This document shows positions 41,426 to 49,833 of a DNA stretch of 57,546 bases, piece by piece. Origin of the DNA: a virus; IMG/VR virus record IMGVR_UViG_3300046171_000107, positions 1-57,546 of that record, one strand, 5' to 3'. The position numbers and the translations under genes were made by a program. The notes beneath the pieces are model-generated. The model did no database searches. It saw nothing but the letters and a program-made list of their open reading frames with translations, and was not told the origin of the DNA. Every line of letters begins with the position of its first letter. The first letter of the stretch is position 1.

Positions 41426-42093
41426 CAGGTCGTCCTAAAATACTGGTATTGAGGAACGACATTAAAGGAAGCCCGATCCCGGTCTTCTGTAGCCGCCCGC
41501 TCAAATTCTTCTTCATAAATAGCCTTCAAAAGCTGCACTCGATTTGGTGCGCGTTTGACTGCAATGTAATAAGCCAGACCCGCCGCCAAGCACGGATAGA
41601 ACCGGAACGGCACTTCCATCGTATTGATGAAGGTGTCGGCGTCCTCAATGCGTGTCAGCGCATCATAGATAACCACGTCCGTGCTGTTATCTGGAACAGG
41701 CCAAAGCTTTAGTTCTGGTGTAATCTGACGATCCAAGAAGAACTGGTTAGCCCTGCTTTCCGTAGTTTTGGTCGGGATAGACAAGTATTCATCCCGGCTG
41801 AGCCTCTCCAGCGCATAATCAGTGCCGCTGCGCCGCACGATAACAGACAAGATGTCAATCACGTCTGTGCCGAGCGAGTAATTACCGGTGCCTTGCGTTA
41901 CCGTTATGCTGCGCTGGGCAATAGTCCACTGGTTCAACCCACGGTTAGCCCAATCCGCCAACATGAGGTTGAGCGACCGCTTTGCAGACTTAAGGTCATA
42001 ACCAGTACGAACCTCAAGACCACAGCGCTCAAACGCCTCCTCAATATAATCGGAAACGTCTAACTCAAAATCTGTGCTGCCGGATGTAGCCAT
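41425..42093 (-). CDS. P22 gp4-like tail accessory / head-completion adaptor
   Basis: 222 aa. FELDVSDYIEEAFERCGLEV followed by DLKSAKRSLNLMLADWANRG and an all-helical middle (VPFRFYPCLAAGLAYYIAVK) match gp4-family proteins that bind under the portal and start the tail. It belongs to the compact neck module 40186-42093. Confidence 0.85.
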   Translation of the reverse strand: MATSGSTDFELDVSDYIEEAFERCGLEVRTGYDLKSAKRSLNLMLADWANRGLNQWTIAQRSITVTQGTGNYSLGTDVIDILSVIVRRSGTDYALERLSRDEYLSIPTKTTESRANQFFLDRQITPELKLWPVPDNSTDVVIYDALTRIEDADTFINTMEVPFRFYPCLAAGLAYYIAVKRAPNRVQLLKAIYEEEFERAATEDRDRASFNVVPQYQYFRTT

Positions 42094-42094
42094 C

Positions 42095-42232
42095 TTACTT
42101 CTTCTTTACCATTCCGCCGCCGCGCATCTTTTTAACCATGCCACCGCCGCGCATTTTCTTTACCATACCGCCGCCGCGCATCTTTTTGACCGCGCCGCCT
42201 TTCTTCATCATCTTACGGGGTTTCATTGCCAT
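42095..42232 (-). CDS. Basic miniprotein with triple KKMRGGGMV repeat, 45 aa
   Basis: MAMKPRKMMKKGGAV is followed by three copies of KKMRGGGMV and KKK. GGAGA lies upstream of ATG 42232. Extremely basic; like a packaged DNA-binding peptide or a tag. The 27-bp repeat is exact in protein and nearly so in DNA. It overlaps the upstream gene by 20 bases and the adaptor ATG follows one base after its stop. Confidence 0.6.
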   Translation of the reverse strand: MAMKPRKMMKKGGAVKKMRGGGMVKKMRGGGMVKKMRGGGMVKKK

Positions 42233-42800
42233 TTTTCAGTCTCCTGTAAAGATCGTTGCGCCTCTGAAAGATATCTTCTGCGTTATACTCCTCCAGATAC
42301 CTGTCATAATAGCCTTTTTTAACCAGTTTGTCTGCTGATTCCTGCACTTTGGACAAACGCTGCACAAAAATCATTGCATACTCGTCTTCAACTAAGTGCA
42401 TAAAGCTCTGGTCGTCAATGAAGTCATTGGCCTCATCGTGTGGGTGAAAACCCATCAACCAGATGTCCCTGTCTATAAAAACGCCTTCAGATATAGCGTC
42501 GTTCATACTTTCCAGATACTCATGAAAGTCATCGGGATCCTTCTTAAACGCCATGTCTACAATAATAACTAAATCAAATGTGTCTTCCCACTGGGATATC
42601 GTGCTGTACAACACCTGCATATTGGTGTCATACTTAAACAAAATAAGGACTTTATCTTCTTCCCACGCCTTCTGGGCATAAGGACAGGGCGGTAACCCGT
42701 TATAATACGGATTAGGCTTTTGCAAGGTATGCGCTGACCAAGCTAAAATTTCTTGGCATATCTCGCTTTCTTTATCTATGTAAAATGCTGTGTTGTTCAT
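42213..42800 (-). CDS. DUF1415-like protein
   Basis: 195 aa from ATG 42800 (MNNTAFYIDK), which overlaps the upstream stop by four bases. KPNPYYNGLPPCPYAQKAWE, then DDFHEYLESMNDAISEGVFI and DIWLMGFHPHDEANDF resemble DUF1415 (CPFA, then d-Y--F, then FHP). Function unknown in bacteria and phages; it sits oddly among structural genes, so it may be an auxiliary metabolic or assembly gene. An upstream ORF start at 42857 is inside the neighbour. Confidence 0.6.
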   Translation of the reverse strand: MNNTAFYIDKESEICQEILAWSAHTLQKPNPYYNGLPPCPYAQKAWEEDKVLILFKYDTNMQVLYSTISQWEDTFDLVIIVDMAFKKDPDDFHEYLESMNDAISEGVFIDRDIWLMGFHPHDEANDFIDDQSFMHLVEDEYAMIFVQRLSKVQESADKLVKKGYYDRYLEEYNAEDIFQRRNDLYRRLKNGNETP

Positions 42801-43183
42801 GCTTGTGACACCGATCCTTTCGTTCTTTTGCGCCGCCCGTTCATAACAGCGCCACAACCACGTGCCACAGCCGTTCCGGGGATACTACTGCCACGAAATG
42901 GGCGCTTTGCCCTTGTCTCGTAGCCTGCAACGCCCCCATTAGCCATCTTTTTTACTTTAGCCGCTTTGGTATTAGCGACGACAGTCTTTCCCTTAGAGCC
43001 TTCACGCTTCTTTTTACGCGCTGTCGCAGCGCGTTCACTTTTCGATAAACTGCTAGCCTTACGTCTAGGCAAACAACGGTCAGGGTTACGCTTATCCTTT
43101 GACGTACCGCACGGCCCCGCGATATTGCCTTTGCTATCAATTCGGACCCAATCTTCATCTAACCACTCCTTTAATCCGCCCAT
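42797..43183 (-). CDS. DUF5872-like basic protein, 128 aa
   Basis: GGLKEWLDEDWVRIDSKGNI, CGTSKDKRNPDRCLPRRKAS then SLSKSERAATARKKKREGSK fit DUF5872 of marine phages. KKMANGGVAGYE contains the [FM]xxGG tag. Very basic; probably binds DNA or packages with it. Co-operonic with similar basic proteins 43183-43893. Confidence 0.75.
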   Translation of the reverse strand: MGGLKEWLDEDWVRIDSKGNIAGPCGTSKDKRNPDRCLPRRKASSLSKSERAATARKKKREGSKGKTVVANTKAAKVKKMANGGVAGYETRAKRPFRGSSIPGTAVARGCGAVMNGRRKRTKGSVSQA

Positions 43184-43410
43184 TATTTACCCTTTCGCTT
43201 ACCGCCTTTAGACTTTTTGGCGTAATTAGGGTCTTTACAATATTTAGAGGCGGCTAAATTAGCGTAAGCCGAGGGATAGGTATCAAACGTGCGCTTTGCC
43301 CACGCCTTACCTTCAGGGCATATCGTGCCGCCCTTCTTCATCTTAACGACGCCACCTTTTGCCATTTTTCTAACGGAGCAAGCGCCTGCGCCTAAATTAA
43401 CTCGTGTCAT
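43183..43410 (-). CDS. Basic Cys-containing late protein, 75 aa
   Basis: KMAKGGVVKMKKGG followed by CPEGKAWAKRTFDTYPSAYA and NLAASKYCKDPNYAKK; conserved small family in marine phages. Two copies of the GG tag, lysine-rich ends and a Cys pair. Likely a DNA-condensing or minor virion protein; function unproven. Confidence 0.7.
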   Translation of the reverse strand: MTRVNLGAGACSVRKMAKGGVVKMKKGGTICPEGKAWAKRTFDTYPSAYANLAASKYCKDPNYAKKSKGGKRKGK

Positions 43411-43604
43411 GTCAACACCGCCACTAATGCTATTACTGTTGCCGCAAGTTGCAGAGCAATGCCGCCAAGAATAGCCCAGACCTTTACATCCAGACGATCT
43501 ATGTCTTTTTGCATATGAGCAAGATGGTTGGTCTCCAACCGGTGTAAAACGGCTGTGATTACTTCAACCTTCTTGTCTAGTTCTGCAACTGTTGGCTTGC
43601 TCAT
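43407..43604 (-). CDS. XhlA-like coiled-coil membrane protein, 65 aa
   Basis: VAELDKKVEVITAVLHRLET then NHLAHMQKDIDRLDVKVW is a coiled coil, followed by a membrane helix AILGGIALQLAATVIALVAV. This is the haemolysin XhlA architecture, found with holins and lysins, although here it lies away from the muramidase. Probably membrane-bound lysis or superinfection function. Confidence 0.7.
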   Translation of the reverse strand: MSKPTVAELDKKVEVITAVLHRLETNHLAHMQKDIDRLDVKVWAILGGIALQLAATVIALVAVLT

Positions 43605-43605
43605 T

Positions 43606-43893
43606 TTAACATTTCCACCTTTTACGCGCCTGCCTCAAACGGCTGTTTGGATTTTTTGCCGCTTTAGGAAACTTTTTCATTTGTCCCGCAGAACGCGCAC
43701 AGAAAGACTTACGACGCTTTGCATCCTTACTACCTTTTTTGACCTTGCCTGTTACGGCGGTCTTTAACTTTGAGCCGGGGTTTGCCTTTCTGTATGCGGC
43801 TACTCCAGCTTTAGTCATCCCGGCCCCTTTTTTAGTAGGGCGGAAATTCTTCTTGTTGCGCGGGGGCATTTTGGCTTTTTTGCGTTCAGCCAT
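43606..43893 (-). CDS. DUF6321-like basic protein, 95 aa
   Basis: KKGAGMTKAGVAAYRKANPG followed by SKLKTAVTGKVKKGSKDAKR and RKSFCARSAGQMKKFP match DUF6321, widespread in marine phages. Very Lys/Arg-rich; function unknown, possibly DNA packaging. Stop-start overlap with neighbours. Confidence 0.8.
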   Translation of the reverse strand: MAERKKAKMPPRNKKNFRPTKKGAGMTKAGVAAYRKANPGSKLKTAVTGKVKKGSKDAKRRKSFCARSAGQMKKFPKAAKNPNSRLRQARKRWKC

Positions 43894-44642
43894 TACAGAG
43901 CATCCCCGTTGCCGATTAACACGCCATTAAAAGATGCGGACAAAGCGTTCGCTTGGTTTTTATTACAAATACCCCGAACCTCAACGTCGGACTTTTCGGT
44001 TACCTTAATTGGGTAGGCAAACGGATAATAAATCTGACTTTCCACAACATCTATCTTAACTTGCGTTCTAAACACCCCACCAAAAGGCTTTACCAAGAAA
44101 CGCACAGTCATAAACACCCCACCAGATGTTCCGGTGCCGTGTGTGGCAATGCCTTCGTTAATGTAGAGAGTTTTACCCGCAGGAACGGTATATACCGCCA
44201 TTAGCGTTTGGTTTTCACCATTTGTGATCTGAGCATAGGTAGTGCCGCCGTTAGCTATGGTGATATTACCGGTAGGAGAAGTTGAACCGCTTACATACGC
44301 CCTAAAGACACGAAGAAACAGCCCACTGGTGGTAGCTGTCCCGCTAGCGTTCAAAGTTACTTCTTCGTCCAATTCGGCATAATTTGCGTCAAGACCAGAT
44401 ACCAGTACCTTTACACCAGAATCTGTAGCACCCCCTGCGGAGGTGACTGTCATAGCTACAGCGGAACCCGGATAAGCGTATAAGCCACCGGCATCCCAAA
44501 TAGTTTCACTTACATTGATGATGTTAGGATTATAACCGTATTTGAACAGCGTGTTGTGATACGCTATTTGGTCACGAGAAGACTGAAGCTCAAACGGCTC
44601 CGAAGTCCCTACTCTTGATATGGAACTAACTTCACGAGCCAT
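43893..44642 (-). CDS. Virion structural protein, 249 aa
   Basis: SISRVGTSEPFELQSSRDQI, then a beta-rich Gly/Thr body (TVTSAGGATDSGVKVLVSGL; FRAYVSGSTSPTGNITIANG) and a C-terminal VTEKSDVEVRGICNKNQAN. Conserved next to marine capsid genes as a probable head decoration or tail structural protein. No named family. Confidence 0.65.
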   Translation of the reverse strand: MAREVSSISRVGTSEPFELQSSRDQIAYHNTLFKYGYNPNIINVSETIWDAGGLYAYPGSAVAMTVTSAGGATDSGVKVLVSGLDANYAELDEEVTLNASGTATTSGLFLRVFRAYVSGSTSPTGNITIANGGTTYAQITNGENQTLMAVYTVPAGKTLYINEGIATHGTGTSGGVFMTVRFLVKPFGGVFRTQVKIDVVESQIYYPFAYPIKVTEKSDVEVRGICNKNQANALSASFNGVLIGNGDAL

Positions 44643-44654
44643 TCGAGCCTCCTG

Positions 44655-44945
44655 TTATGACAAGAAGACAGTCACGCTATCCAAAGCGGTTTCGTCTATA
44701 TACAGGTCTGTATCGAAACGAATGCCGTCATCTGGAATGTTGACTGAAAAAGTGTCACTTGTTTGAAGGTCAAGTTGTAGCCTGACCGTGCCACTGGCTC
44801 CGCCATCCTTTAAAATGATGGCAGGCGAACCTGCGGCTTCGGTATTTACCGTAAGCTGGCGCAAACGGCACGGTCCACTATAGATCGTGCCGTCTCCGGC
44901 TGTGCCTACGTCCCGATATTTGGAAAATATCAGAGATCCAGCCAT
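44655..44945 (-). CDS. Hypothetical structural protein, 96 aa
   Basis: SLIFSKYRDVGTAGDGTIYS; beta-rich with SDTFSVNIPDDGIRFDTDLY near the end. Probably a small virion protein, judged from position between head and neck genes; no family recognised. Confidence 0.6.
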   Translation of the reverse strand: MAGSLIFSKYRDVGTAGDGTIYSGPCRLRQLTVNTEAAGSPAIILKDGGASGTVRLQLDLQTSDTFSVNIPDDGIRFDTDLYIDETALDSVTVFLS

Positions 44946-44948
44946 ATC

Positions 44949-45032
44949 TTACCCCTCTTTCTTTGTTACAGCCTTTTTCACGGCCTTTACGGCCTTTTTA
45001 AGAGGCTTTTTGCTACCGTTAAGCTTACCCAT
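44949..45032 (-). CDS. Lysine-rich miniprotein, 27 aa
   Basis: MGKLNGSKKPLKKAVKAVKK then AVTKKEG; AGGGG upstream of ATG 45032, and the next gene starts three bases after its stop. Histone-H1-like repeat of KKAVK. Supported by context only. Confidence 0.45.
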   Translation of the reverse strand: MGKLNGSKKPLKKAVKAVKKAVTKKEG

Positions 45033-45044
45033 GATAAGCCCCTA

Positions 45045-45524
45045 TTAAACAGCAGCAGAGAAAGGAGTAGCTTCTGTGCCAGTGGCCGCAGTGCGGACTG
45101 CAACAGAAAACTTGTTGCTAGCAACGTCCTGAATTTCTACCTGCGCACCAAGAATACCGCCAGTTGTTGTACCGTCCATAGTGATGGTGTCGGTGTCAGC
45201 AGCAGTTTCAAAGATAGACGCAGTGTCGCCACCGTCGTTAGCTACAATAGCCATACCAGACATTGTGTCGCTAGAATTAGCAACCTGAATGATATAGTCG
45301 TTTGAAGTAACGGTGGTTGCTACAAAGAACTTGTAGATGTTGCCTGTTCCGCTAGCAGCAGGAAGAGTGACAGTCGCACCGCTTGCAATATCCAAAACCA
45401 TAGTACGGCCTGCGTTTGCGGCAGATGTCATAGTAGCGTTAGCTGTTACGGAAACGAGAGAGTCGGAGCCAGAAATAAAACCGGCAGTGGAGGTCACGGG
45501 ACCCGAAAAAGTTGTAGAAGCCAT
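45045..45524 (-). CDS. Beta-rich virion protein, 159 aa
   Basis: STTFSGPVTSTAGFISGSDS start, then VSVTANATMTSAANAGRTMV and TVTLPAASGTGNIYKFFVAT. Seen downstream of capsid genes in marine phages; likely head decoration or fibre-like. It follows the capsid terminator, so a promoter in 45525-45620 or read-through is required. Confidence 0.65.
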   Translation of the reverse strand: MASTTFSGPVTSTAGFISGSDSLVSVTANATMTSAANAGRTMVLDIASGATVTLPAASGTGNIYKFFVATTVTSNDYIIQVANSSDTMSGMAIVANDGGDTASIFETAADTDTITMDGTTTGGILGAQVEIQDVASNKFSVAVRTAATGTEATPFSAAV

Positions 45525-45628
45525 TTTATCACCTCTTGCACAAGGGTTCGCTCTGTAGTCCGTGCAATGTCAGGTGGGCTTGGATCCTGTCTACAAAGCT
45601 AAAATTACGCCCAAACTCAGTATATAAC

Positions 45629-45658
45629 AAAAAAGGACGACTGTGAAGCCGTCCTTTT
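45629..45658 (-). terminator. Terminator downstream of the major capsid gene
   Basis: AAAAGGACG and CGTCCTTTT arms with the minus strand ending in six T residues, 23 bases past the capsid stop. It would limit transcription into neck genes and raise capsid dosage. Confidence 0.85.
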
Positions 45659-45680
45659 AAGTATCTCAAAAGAGAATTTT

Positions 45681-46586
45681 TTATGCGCCCGGTGTACCGA
45701 ACACACAACGCCAGTCAGAAACGCCAAAGCTGTAACGCTCACGTGCCTTGAACCGCATATTACCGGTGTCAAAATCGCCTTCCATGGCGGTCTTGATTGG
45801 TGCACGGTTGAAGTACTTGAAGCCGTTTGGTGCATCTGTCTTGATGAAGAAGGCATCAGTATCCGTCAGGAAGTGGTTAACCACTGCACCCTCTGGAAGC
45901 ATACCCATGCTCTTCATTGCGTTCAGATCGTTGTCAGCAGTAGCTGAGCGCAGGTTTGAGTTGATTACCCGCTCTGCAATGAATTGCAGTTCTTTCGGGA
46001 TAATCAGCTTCATGCCGCGTACAGCAACCTTCAGACCACGCTCATCAGTGAAGCCTGCAATGTCAATCAGCATCTGCTCAAGAGAAGTCTCGTTGAGGTC
46101 AGCGGCAGTTGACAGCAAGTTACTCTGTGAGCCTGAAAGTGAAGGGTGTGCTGAAGAGCAAAGTGCTGCACCGTCGCCGATTGGGCTGCCCGTGCTGAAC
46201 GCATTGTTCAGGATGGAAGCAGCTTTAATCTGCTTGGTCTGGGCCATTGAGCGGGCCAGAGCCTTGGTGTAGCGTGATGCCAGACGGTCGTACAAGTTGT
46301 CTTCGATAGCTTCCTCAGTGATTGAGAACGCCAGAGCGATTGTTTCATGTGTGTACCGTGCTGTGTAGGTCTCTTGAGCATCGTCAAAGTTGATGGCAGC
46401 GCCTTCACCTTTAACTGGTGCTGTTGAAAAACCACCGAGCATCACCTCTTCTTCAAATGCACGATCTGAAGACTCTTCATCGAAGATTTCAGCGTGTTCA
46501 TTTTCGTAGCGATCATACTCAAGACCGAACAAGGCATTTAGTCCGGGCTCAAGCTCTTTCGCTAGTTGTGCGCGAGAAATAGCCAT
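45681..46586 (-). CDS. Major capsid protein (HK97-type)
   Basis: 301 aa. ISRAQLAKELEPGLNALFGL start; RYTHETIALAFSITEEAIED, then RGMKLIIPKELQFIAERVIN and APIKTAMEGDFDTGNMRFKA, RERYSFGVSDWRCVFGTPGA at the end fit the Mu gpT/phage coat type of HK97-like capsid proteins in marine phages. Scaffold and head-region genes precede it and a strong terminator follows, as for a capsid. Confidence 0.85.
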   Translation of the reverse strand: MAISRAQLAKELEPGLNALFGLEYDRYENEHAEIFDEESSDRAFEEEVMLGGFSTAPVKGEGAAINFDDAQETYTARYTHETIALAFSITEEAIEDNLYDRLASRYTKALARSMAQTKQIKAASILNNAFSTGSPIGDGAALCSSAHPSLSGSQSNLLSTAADLNETSLEQMLIDIAGFTDERGLKVAVRGMKLIIPKELQFIAERVINSNLRSATADNDLNAMKSMGMLPEGAVVNHFLTDTDAFFIKTDAPNGFKYFNRAPIKTAMEGDFDTGNMRFKARERYSFGVSDWRCVFGTPGA

Positions 46587-46601
46587 TTTCTATGTCCCTC
46601 C

Positions 46602-47249
46602 TTAAATGCCAGTGCTTGCTGCTGTAGTCTGAGAGTCAGAGCTAGAGCATGGAGCATTGTGGTGGAAATTAAACCGAACGACGTAATTTACACCTGCTGC
46701 ATCGTAATCGAGGTTAGCACTGTCACCAGTGAGACCTACGACACGCATGAACAGTGTTGCTGTAGTAGCAACTGTGGAAATGTCGAGTTCAGCAGTGGAA
46801 CGTCCATTGTCGGTTGAACCGGACGTTGCGGTTGCCAAAGATGCGTTAGCAAAGATGTTTGACAGTGCAGTTGCACGGTCAGTTGAGCTACCATCTGCGG
46901 CTACCATGAACAACTGGTTTGGATTGTCAGCAACGAAAGCCTTCACAGGGAAGTTTGTGTCTACGCTTACGCTGTTGGCACCGGGCCAGTAGTTGATGAA
47001 GACAGGTTTCTTAGAAACACTATCCACGTACTCTACGCCCATCAGAACCCCAAGTGCGGGAACCGTACCACCGTTTGCATTACCAACAATGTCGATAACA
47101 CCAGCCGCCAGTGGAATTACTGGCGAATACTGATAAATCGCATTAGTGTTGGCTGCTGCAATCTCATATTGAGTTACACCAGTAGTGTTGGCACCTGCGC
47201 CATTAAGCCCGATAGGACGAAGACCAAAGGCAGTATCTTGATTTGCCAT
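46602..47249 (-). CDS. Probable head decoration/structural protein, 215 aa
   Basis: NQDTAFGLRPIGLNGAGANT start, VIPLAAGVIDIVGNANGGTV and VFINYWPGANSVSVDTNFPV. This protein accompanies the capsid gene in marine podoviruses, with beta-rich Gly-containing segments. Decoration or minor capsid role inferred from context. Confidence 0.7.
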   Translation of the reverse strand: MANQDTAFGLRPIGLNGAGANTTGVTQYEIAAANTNAIYQYSPVIPLAAGVIDIVGNANGGTVPALGVLMGVEYVDSVSKKPVFINYWPGANSVSVDTNFPVKAFVADNPNQLFMVAADGSSTDRATALSNIFANASLATATSGSTDNGRSTAELDISTVATTATLFMRVVGLTGDSANLDYDAAGVNYVVRFNFHHNAPCSSSDSQTTAASTGI

Positions 47250-47275
47250 TTTTGTTTCTCCTAATCAGAGCGACC

Positions 47276-47764
47276 CTATCTCTGTGGGCCGCCAAAGGTT
47301 ACACGAGATTGACGATCAGGTTTGTTGATCGTCATGGTTGAATGTGCATTCGTGCTCATCATGTCATTATCAACAGCCTGCATCTGATCCGCGTTCCTCT
47401 GAGAGAAGTACTCGTTTCGTTCTGCAACCGTTTCCAATGGAATACGAGCAAGAATAAGTCCACCTACTCCAAACACACCTTCGTATTTACCTGATTCGAC
47501 TACCGGGGCCTCAAAGTCAGGGTACTCATCCTTACGAACCAGTTCCCAACCTTCGCGCATCTTAGCGCTGACGTTTTTAGTATCGTCAAAACCACGGGTT
47601 TCAGCCCGGATCCAACGATGCTTAAAACCATCCGGTGCAGGTGGTGCATCTAACATAGACGGGGGAGCCCACGGCTTACGCCTTGCCGTTTTTTCCCTAG
47701 ATTGATTTGCGCGAGAAGTACGTTTGATTTCGCCTTCAAACATTTCGTTTTGATCTTCAGCCAT
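47276..47764 (-). CDS. Conserved head-region protein, 162 aa
   Basis: SMLDAPPAPDGFKHRWIRAE then TRGFDDTKNVSAKMREGWEL and VFGVGGLILARIPLETVAER are the conserved core; lies between scaffold and capsid genes, where many marine phages have a homologue of unknown role. The basic N-terminus (ANQSREKTARRKPW) may bind DNA or scaffold. Confidence 0.75.
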   Translation of the reverse strand: MAEDQNEMFEGEIKRTSRANQSREKTARRKPWAPPSMLDAPPAPDGFKHRWIRAETRGFDDTKNVSAKMREGWELVRKDEYPDFEAPVVESGKYEGVFGVGGLILARIPLETVAERNEYFSQRNADQMQAVDNDMMSTNAHSTMTINKPDRQSRVTFGGPQR

Positions 47765-47769
47765 CTCTC

Positions 47770-48636
47770 TTACTCCTTCACGTATTTCGCGTATTCTTCA
47801 AGCGGCACACCCAATTTCTTCGCTATCGCGACTTGGCTAGGGGTGAGTCTAACCTTTTTCCCACTACTGCGCCCAGATGTACTGCGGGATACGGAAGCAA
47901 CCGTCTGAGCGGGCCGTTTGCTACCACCGTTAAGCTTATGCGGAAACTCTGTCTGCATACGCCTGTCAAGTTCATTATAGTAGTCATTTGACTGCGGGTC
48001 AAATCCTTCGTCCTCAACAAGCTTTTTATGTATGCCAAAAGCAGCATATGTCATCGCCTCATCTTCACCAAACCACGCATTTTTCTGAGCCCATTGTTCT
48101 GCTTTAGGGTCAGGCCTACGAGGCTGTTGTTGAGGCATAGGTTGACGTACAGCCGCCTGCTGCTGTGCTTGGATTTGCTGTGCATAGCGTTGCTGCTGTG
48201 CTTTAGCTTGAGTAGCGCGGTCATTTTCAATAGCCAGACGGGTAATCGCCCGTTGAGCCTCAATAACGCCATTTGTGTCGCCCATCTCAATAGCTTTAGC
48301 CAATTTTTCTTCGGCAGAAGCTATCTGTGACTCAACACGAGTGCTGTACTCATTGACATAGTTGGTATCCAGCGTATCCATGCGCTGTTTTAGCTGCTGT
48401 GCTTCAGCCTGCACGTTCTGAGCATACTTCAACGCTTCTTCGCGCTGGCGCTCTGCTTCGCGCATTTTCTTTGTTAGGCGGTCAATGCGCTTTTGCGTGG
48501 CATTCTCCGCTTTGTCAAAATTATCGTCTTCTGACGCCTGCTGGGTCTCTTGACCCTCATCGTCATTAGCTACGTCAACCTCAGTTTCCTGAGAGTCGTC
48601 CAGATCCAGTTCAATCTGTTCTTTTTCTTCTGCCAT
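47770..48636 (-). CDS. Capsid scaffolding protein
   Basis: 288 aa. Acidic N-terminus (QIELDLDDSQETEVDVANDD), then a long coiled coil rich in Glu/Gln/Ala/Arg (RIDRLTKKMREAERQREEAL to RATQAKAQQQRYAQQIQAQQ) and a basic C-terminus (SGKKVRLTPSQVAIAKKLGV). This is the usual scaffold design: an acidic region, helical middle and basic capsid-binding end. Sits just before the head genes. Confidence 0.8.
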   Translation of the reverse strand: MAEEKEQIELDLDDSQETEVDVANDDEGQETQQASEDDNFDKAENATQKRIDRLTKKMREAERQREEALKYAQNVQAEAQQLKQRMDTLDTNYVNEYSTRVESQIASAEEKLAKAIEMGDTNGVIEAQRAITRLAIENDRATQAKAQQQRYAQQIQAQQQAAVRQPMPQQQPRRPDPKAEQWAQKNAWFGEDEAMTYAAFGIHKKLVEDEGFDPQSNDYYNELDRRMQTEFPHKLNGGSKRPAQTVASVSRSTSGRSSGKKVRLTPSQVAIAKKLGVPLEEYAKYVKE

Positions 48637-48645
48637 TTTTAACTC

Positions 48646-49098
48646 CTAGAAATGCAAAATGTCTTCAGGTTCTTGAATACGCGCCAAAATCTCGTCATCG
48701 TTCAAGATGCGGACTTCGCCACCATCAATCTTAAATCGCGAACCGGCATAACGGGCAAACATCACCCAGTTACCCTTTTCGCACCACGGACCAGACGGAA
48801 ACTTTTCCGCGTCCTTGTAAGCTAGGGGCCCTACCTTCAGGACATAGCCAACCTGTGTAGATACATTTTGCTCATCCAAAACTTGGTTTGGTAGGTAAAT
48901 ACCGCCATCGGTCTTACCTTTGCCGCGATACGGCAAAATAAGCAAACGCCAGCCCGTCGGGTCTGGCAATCTTTCTAGGAGGGAACCGCCGATTTTTTCG
49001 GGGTCTAATGCTTTATCAGTTACGTCAACGTAAGCTTCCGCGAGGTTTGCGACGCCTTCACTTACGCCTTCGAGATCAAGTTTTTGCGCTTCAGTCAT
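48646..49098 (-). CDS. GroES-like co-chaperonin
   Basis: 150 aa. PTGWRLLILPYRGKGKTDGG followed by IYLPNQVLDEQNVSTQVGYV and LKVGPLAYKDAEKFPSGPW, NWVMFARYAGSRFKIDGGEV, ILNDDEILARI reproduce the Cpn10 fold: RP-type strand, mobile loop (with GGIYLP), K-x-G-D and the ending R-x-L-x-D-x-E-I. It has an N-terminal extension of about 45 residues. It would help host GroEL fold the capsid protein. No GroEL gene is present. Confidence 0.9.
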   Translation of the reverse strand: MTEAQKLDLEGVSEGVANLAEAYVDVTDKALDPEKIGGSLLERLPDPTGWRLLILPYRGKGKTDGGIYLPNQVLDEQNVSTQVGYVLKVGPLAYKDAEKFPSGPWCEKGNWVMFARYAGSRFKIDGGEVRILNDDEILARIQEPEDILHF

Positions 49099-49288
49099 TG
49101 CTTCGCTCCTGTTTTTCTAGCAGGCCCTTGAGTTCCTGTTCCACGTGATCCAGAGATTTTAAATTTCCCATGAGCTCACGATACTGCTCGATGTTCTTGA
49201 CGTTGTCATAAATTAACAAGTCTTGAACTGCCCTCCGCCGCTCTTTGATAATCCGAAAAGCGGCTTCGGCAAAATATATTTCATCCAC
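49091..49288 (-). CDS. Hypothetical helical protein, 65 aa
   Basis: FAEAAFRIIKERRRAVQDLL then LKSLDHVEQELKGLLEKQER: two amphipathic helices. Overlaps the co-chaperonin start by eight bases. Common small gene in this region of marine phages; no function known. Confidence 0.65.
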   Translation of the reverse strand: MDEIYFAEAAFRIIKERRRAVQDLLIYDNVKNIEQYRELMGNLKSLDHVEQELKGLLEKQERSND

Positions 49289-49320
49289 TCGTATATCTCC
49301 GCGTTAAATCTGATATATTA

Positions 49321-49833
49321 TTATACCATCTCTAGCGCAAAGTCACGTGTTTCTTTGTTCCTTCTTAGCCAACCCTTACCAAAAGTGTTAAACGTCCGAA
49401 GGCTCTTGTAAAAAGCCTCGCGCTCATCAGCCACCGCCTTAATCGTTTCCGCCGCGTCAGCGGCTTCTACAGCTTCTAGGGTCTTGGGGCCTATCGCACC
49501 GTCCGCAGTCGCTCCTACGGCTTTCTGTAGCGCTTTAGCAGCCCTTCCGGGGCCAGAGTTAACCGCCCAATCAAAGATAGCAAAGTCCAGACCCGAAGGC
49601 AGATTATCGCCCTTCACCTTGTCCCAGTAGCCCTGCTTGTAAATCAACTGCACATGATCGTCAGGAATGTTCTTCAACTCATCCACATCTTCCAACGGCC
49701 TGCCCAAGAAATCTGAGTAGGTTTTGTGCGTAATCCCCTTATTAGTTGCCCCACCGGGATCATCCGGGTGGTCAACAAAGCCGCCTTCGTGCTTTAGCAC
49801 CATCTCTAGGCTTTTGAAGAAATTGGCTTCCAT
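49321..49833 (-). CDS. GH108 muramidase (endolysin)
   Basis: 170 aa. HEGGFVDHPDDPGGATNKGI (about 15-34) is the GH108 signature with catalytic Glu in EGG; FAIFDWAVNSGPGRAAKALQ and QKAVGATADGAIGPKTLEAV form the helical C-terminal PG-binding-like part. It cleaves the beta-1,4 link in peptidoglycan to release progeny. It overlaps the holin by one base (TAATG) and lacks a signal peptide, so it depends on the holin. Confidence 0.9.
   Translation of the reverse strand: MEANFFKSLEMVLKHEGGFVDHPDDPGGATNKGITHKTYSDFLGRPLEDVDELKNIPDDHVQLIYKQGYWDKVKGDNLPSGLDFAIFDWAVNSGPGRAAKALQKAVGATADGAIGPKTLEAVEAADAAETIKAVADEREAFYKSLRTFNTFGKGWLRRNKETRDFALEMV

Noticed and set aside
49132-49147. Second parS-like site, TGTTCCACGTGATCCA
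   Set aside because: Only one half-site matches; three mismatches in the other half, and it lies inside a coding gene where the sequence is explained by codons.
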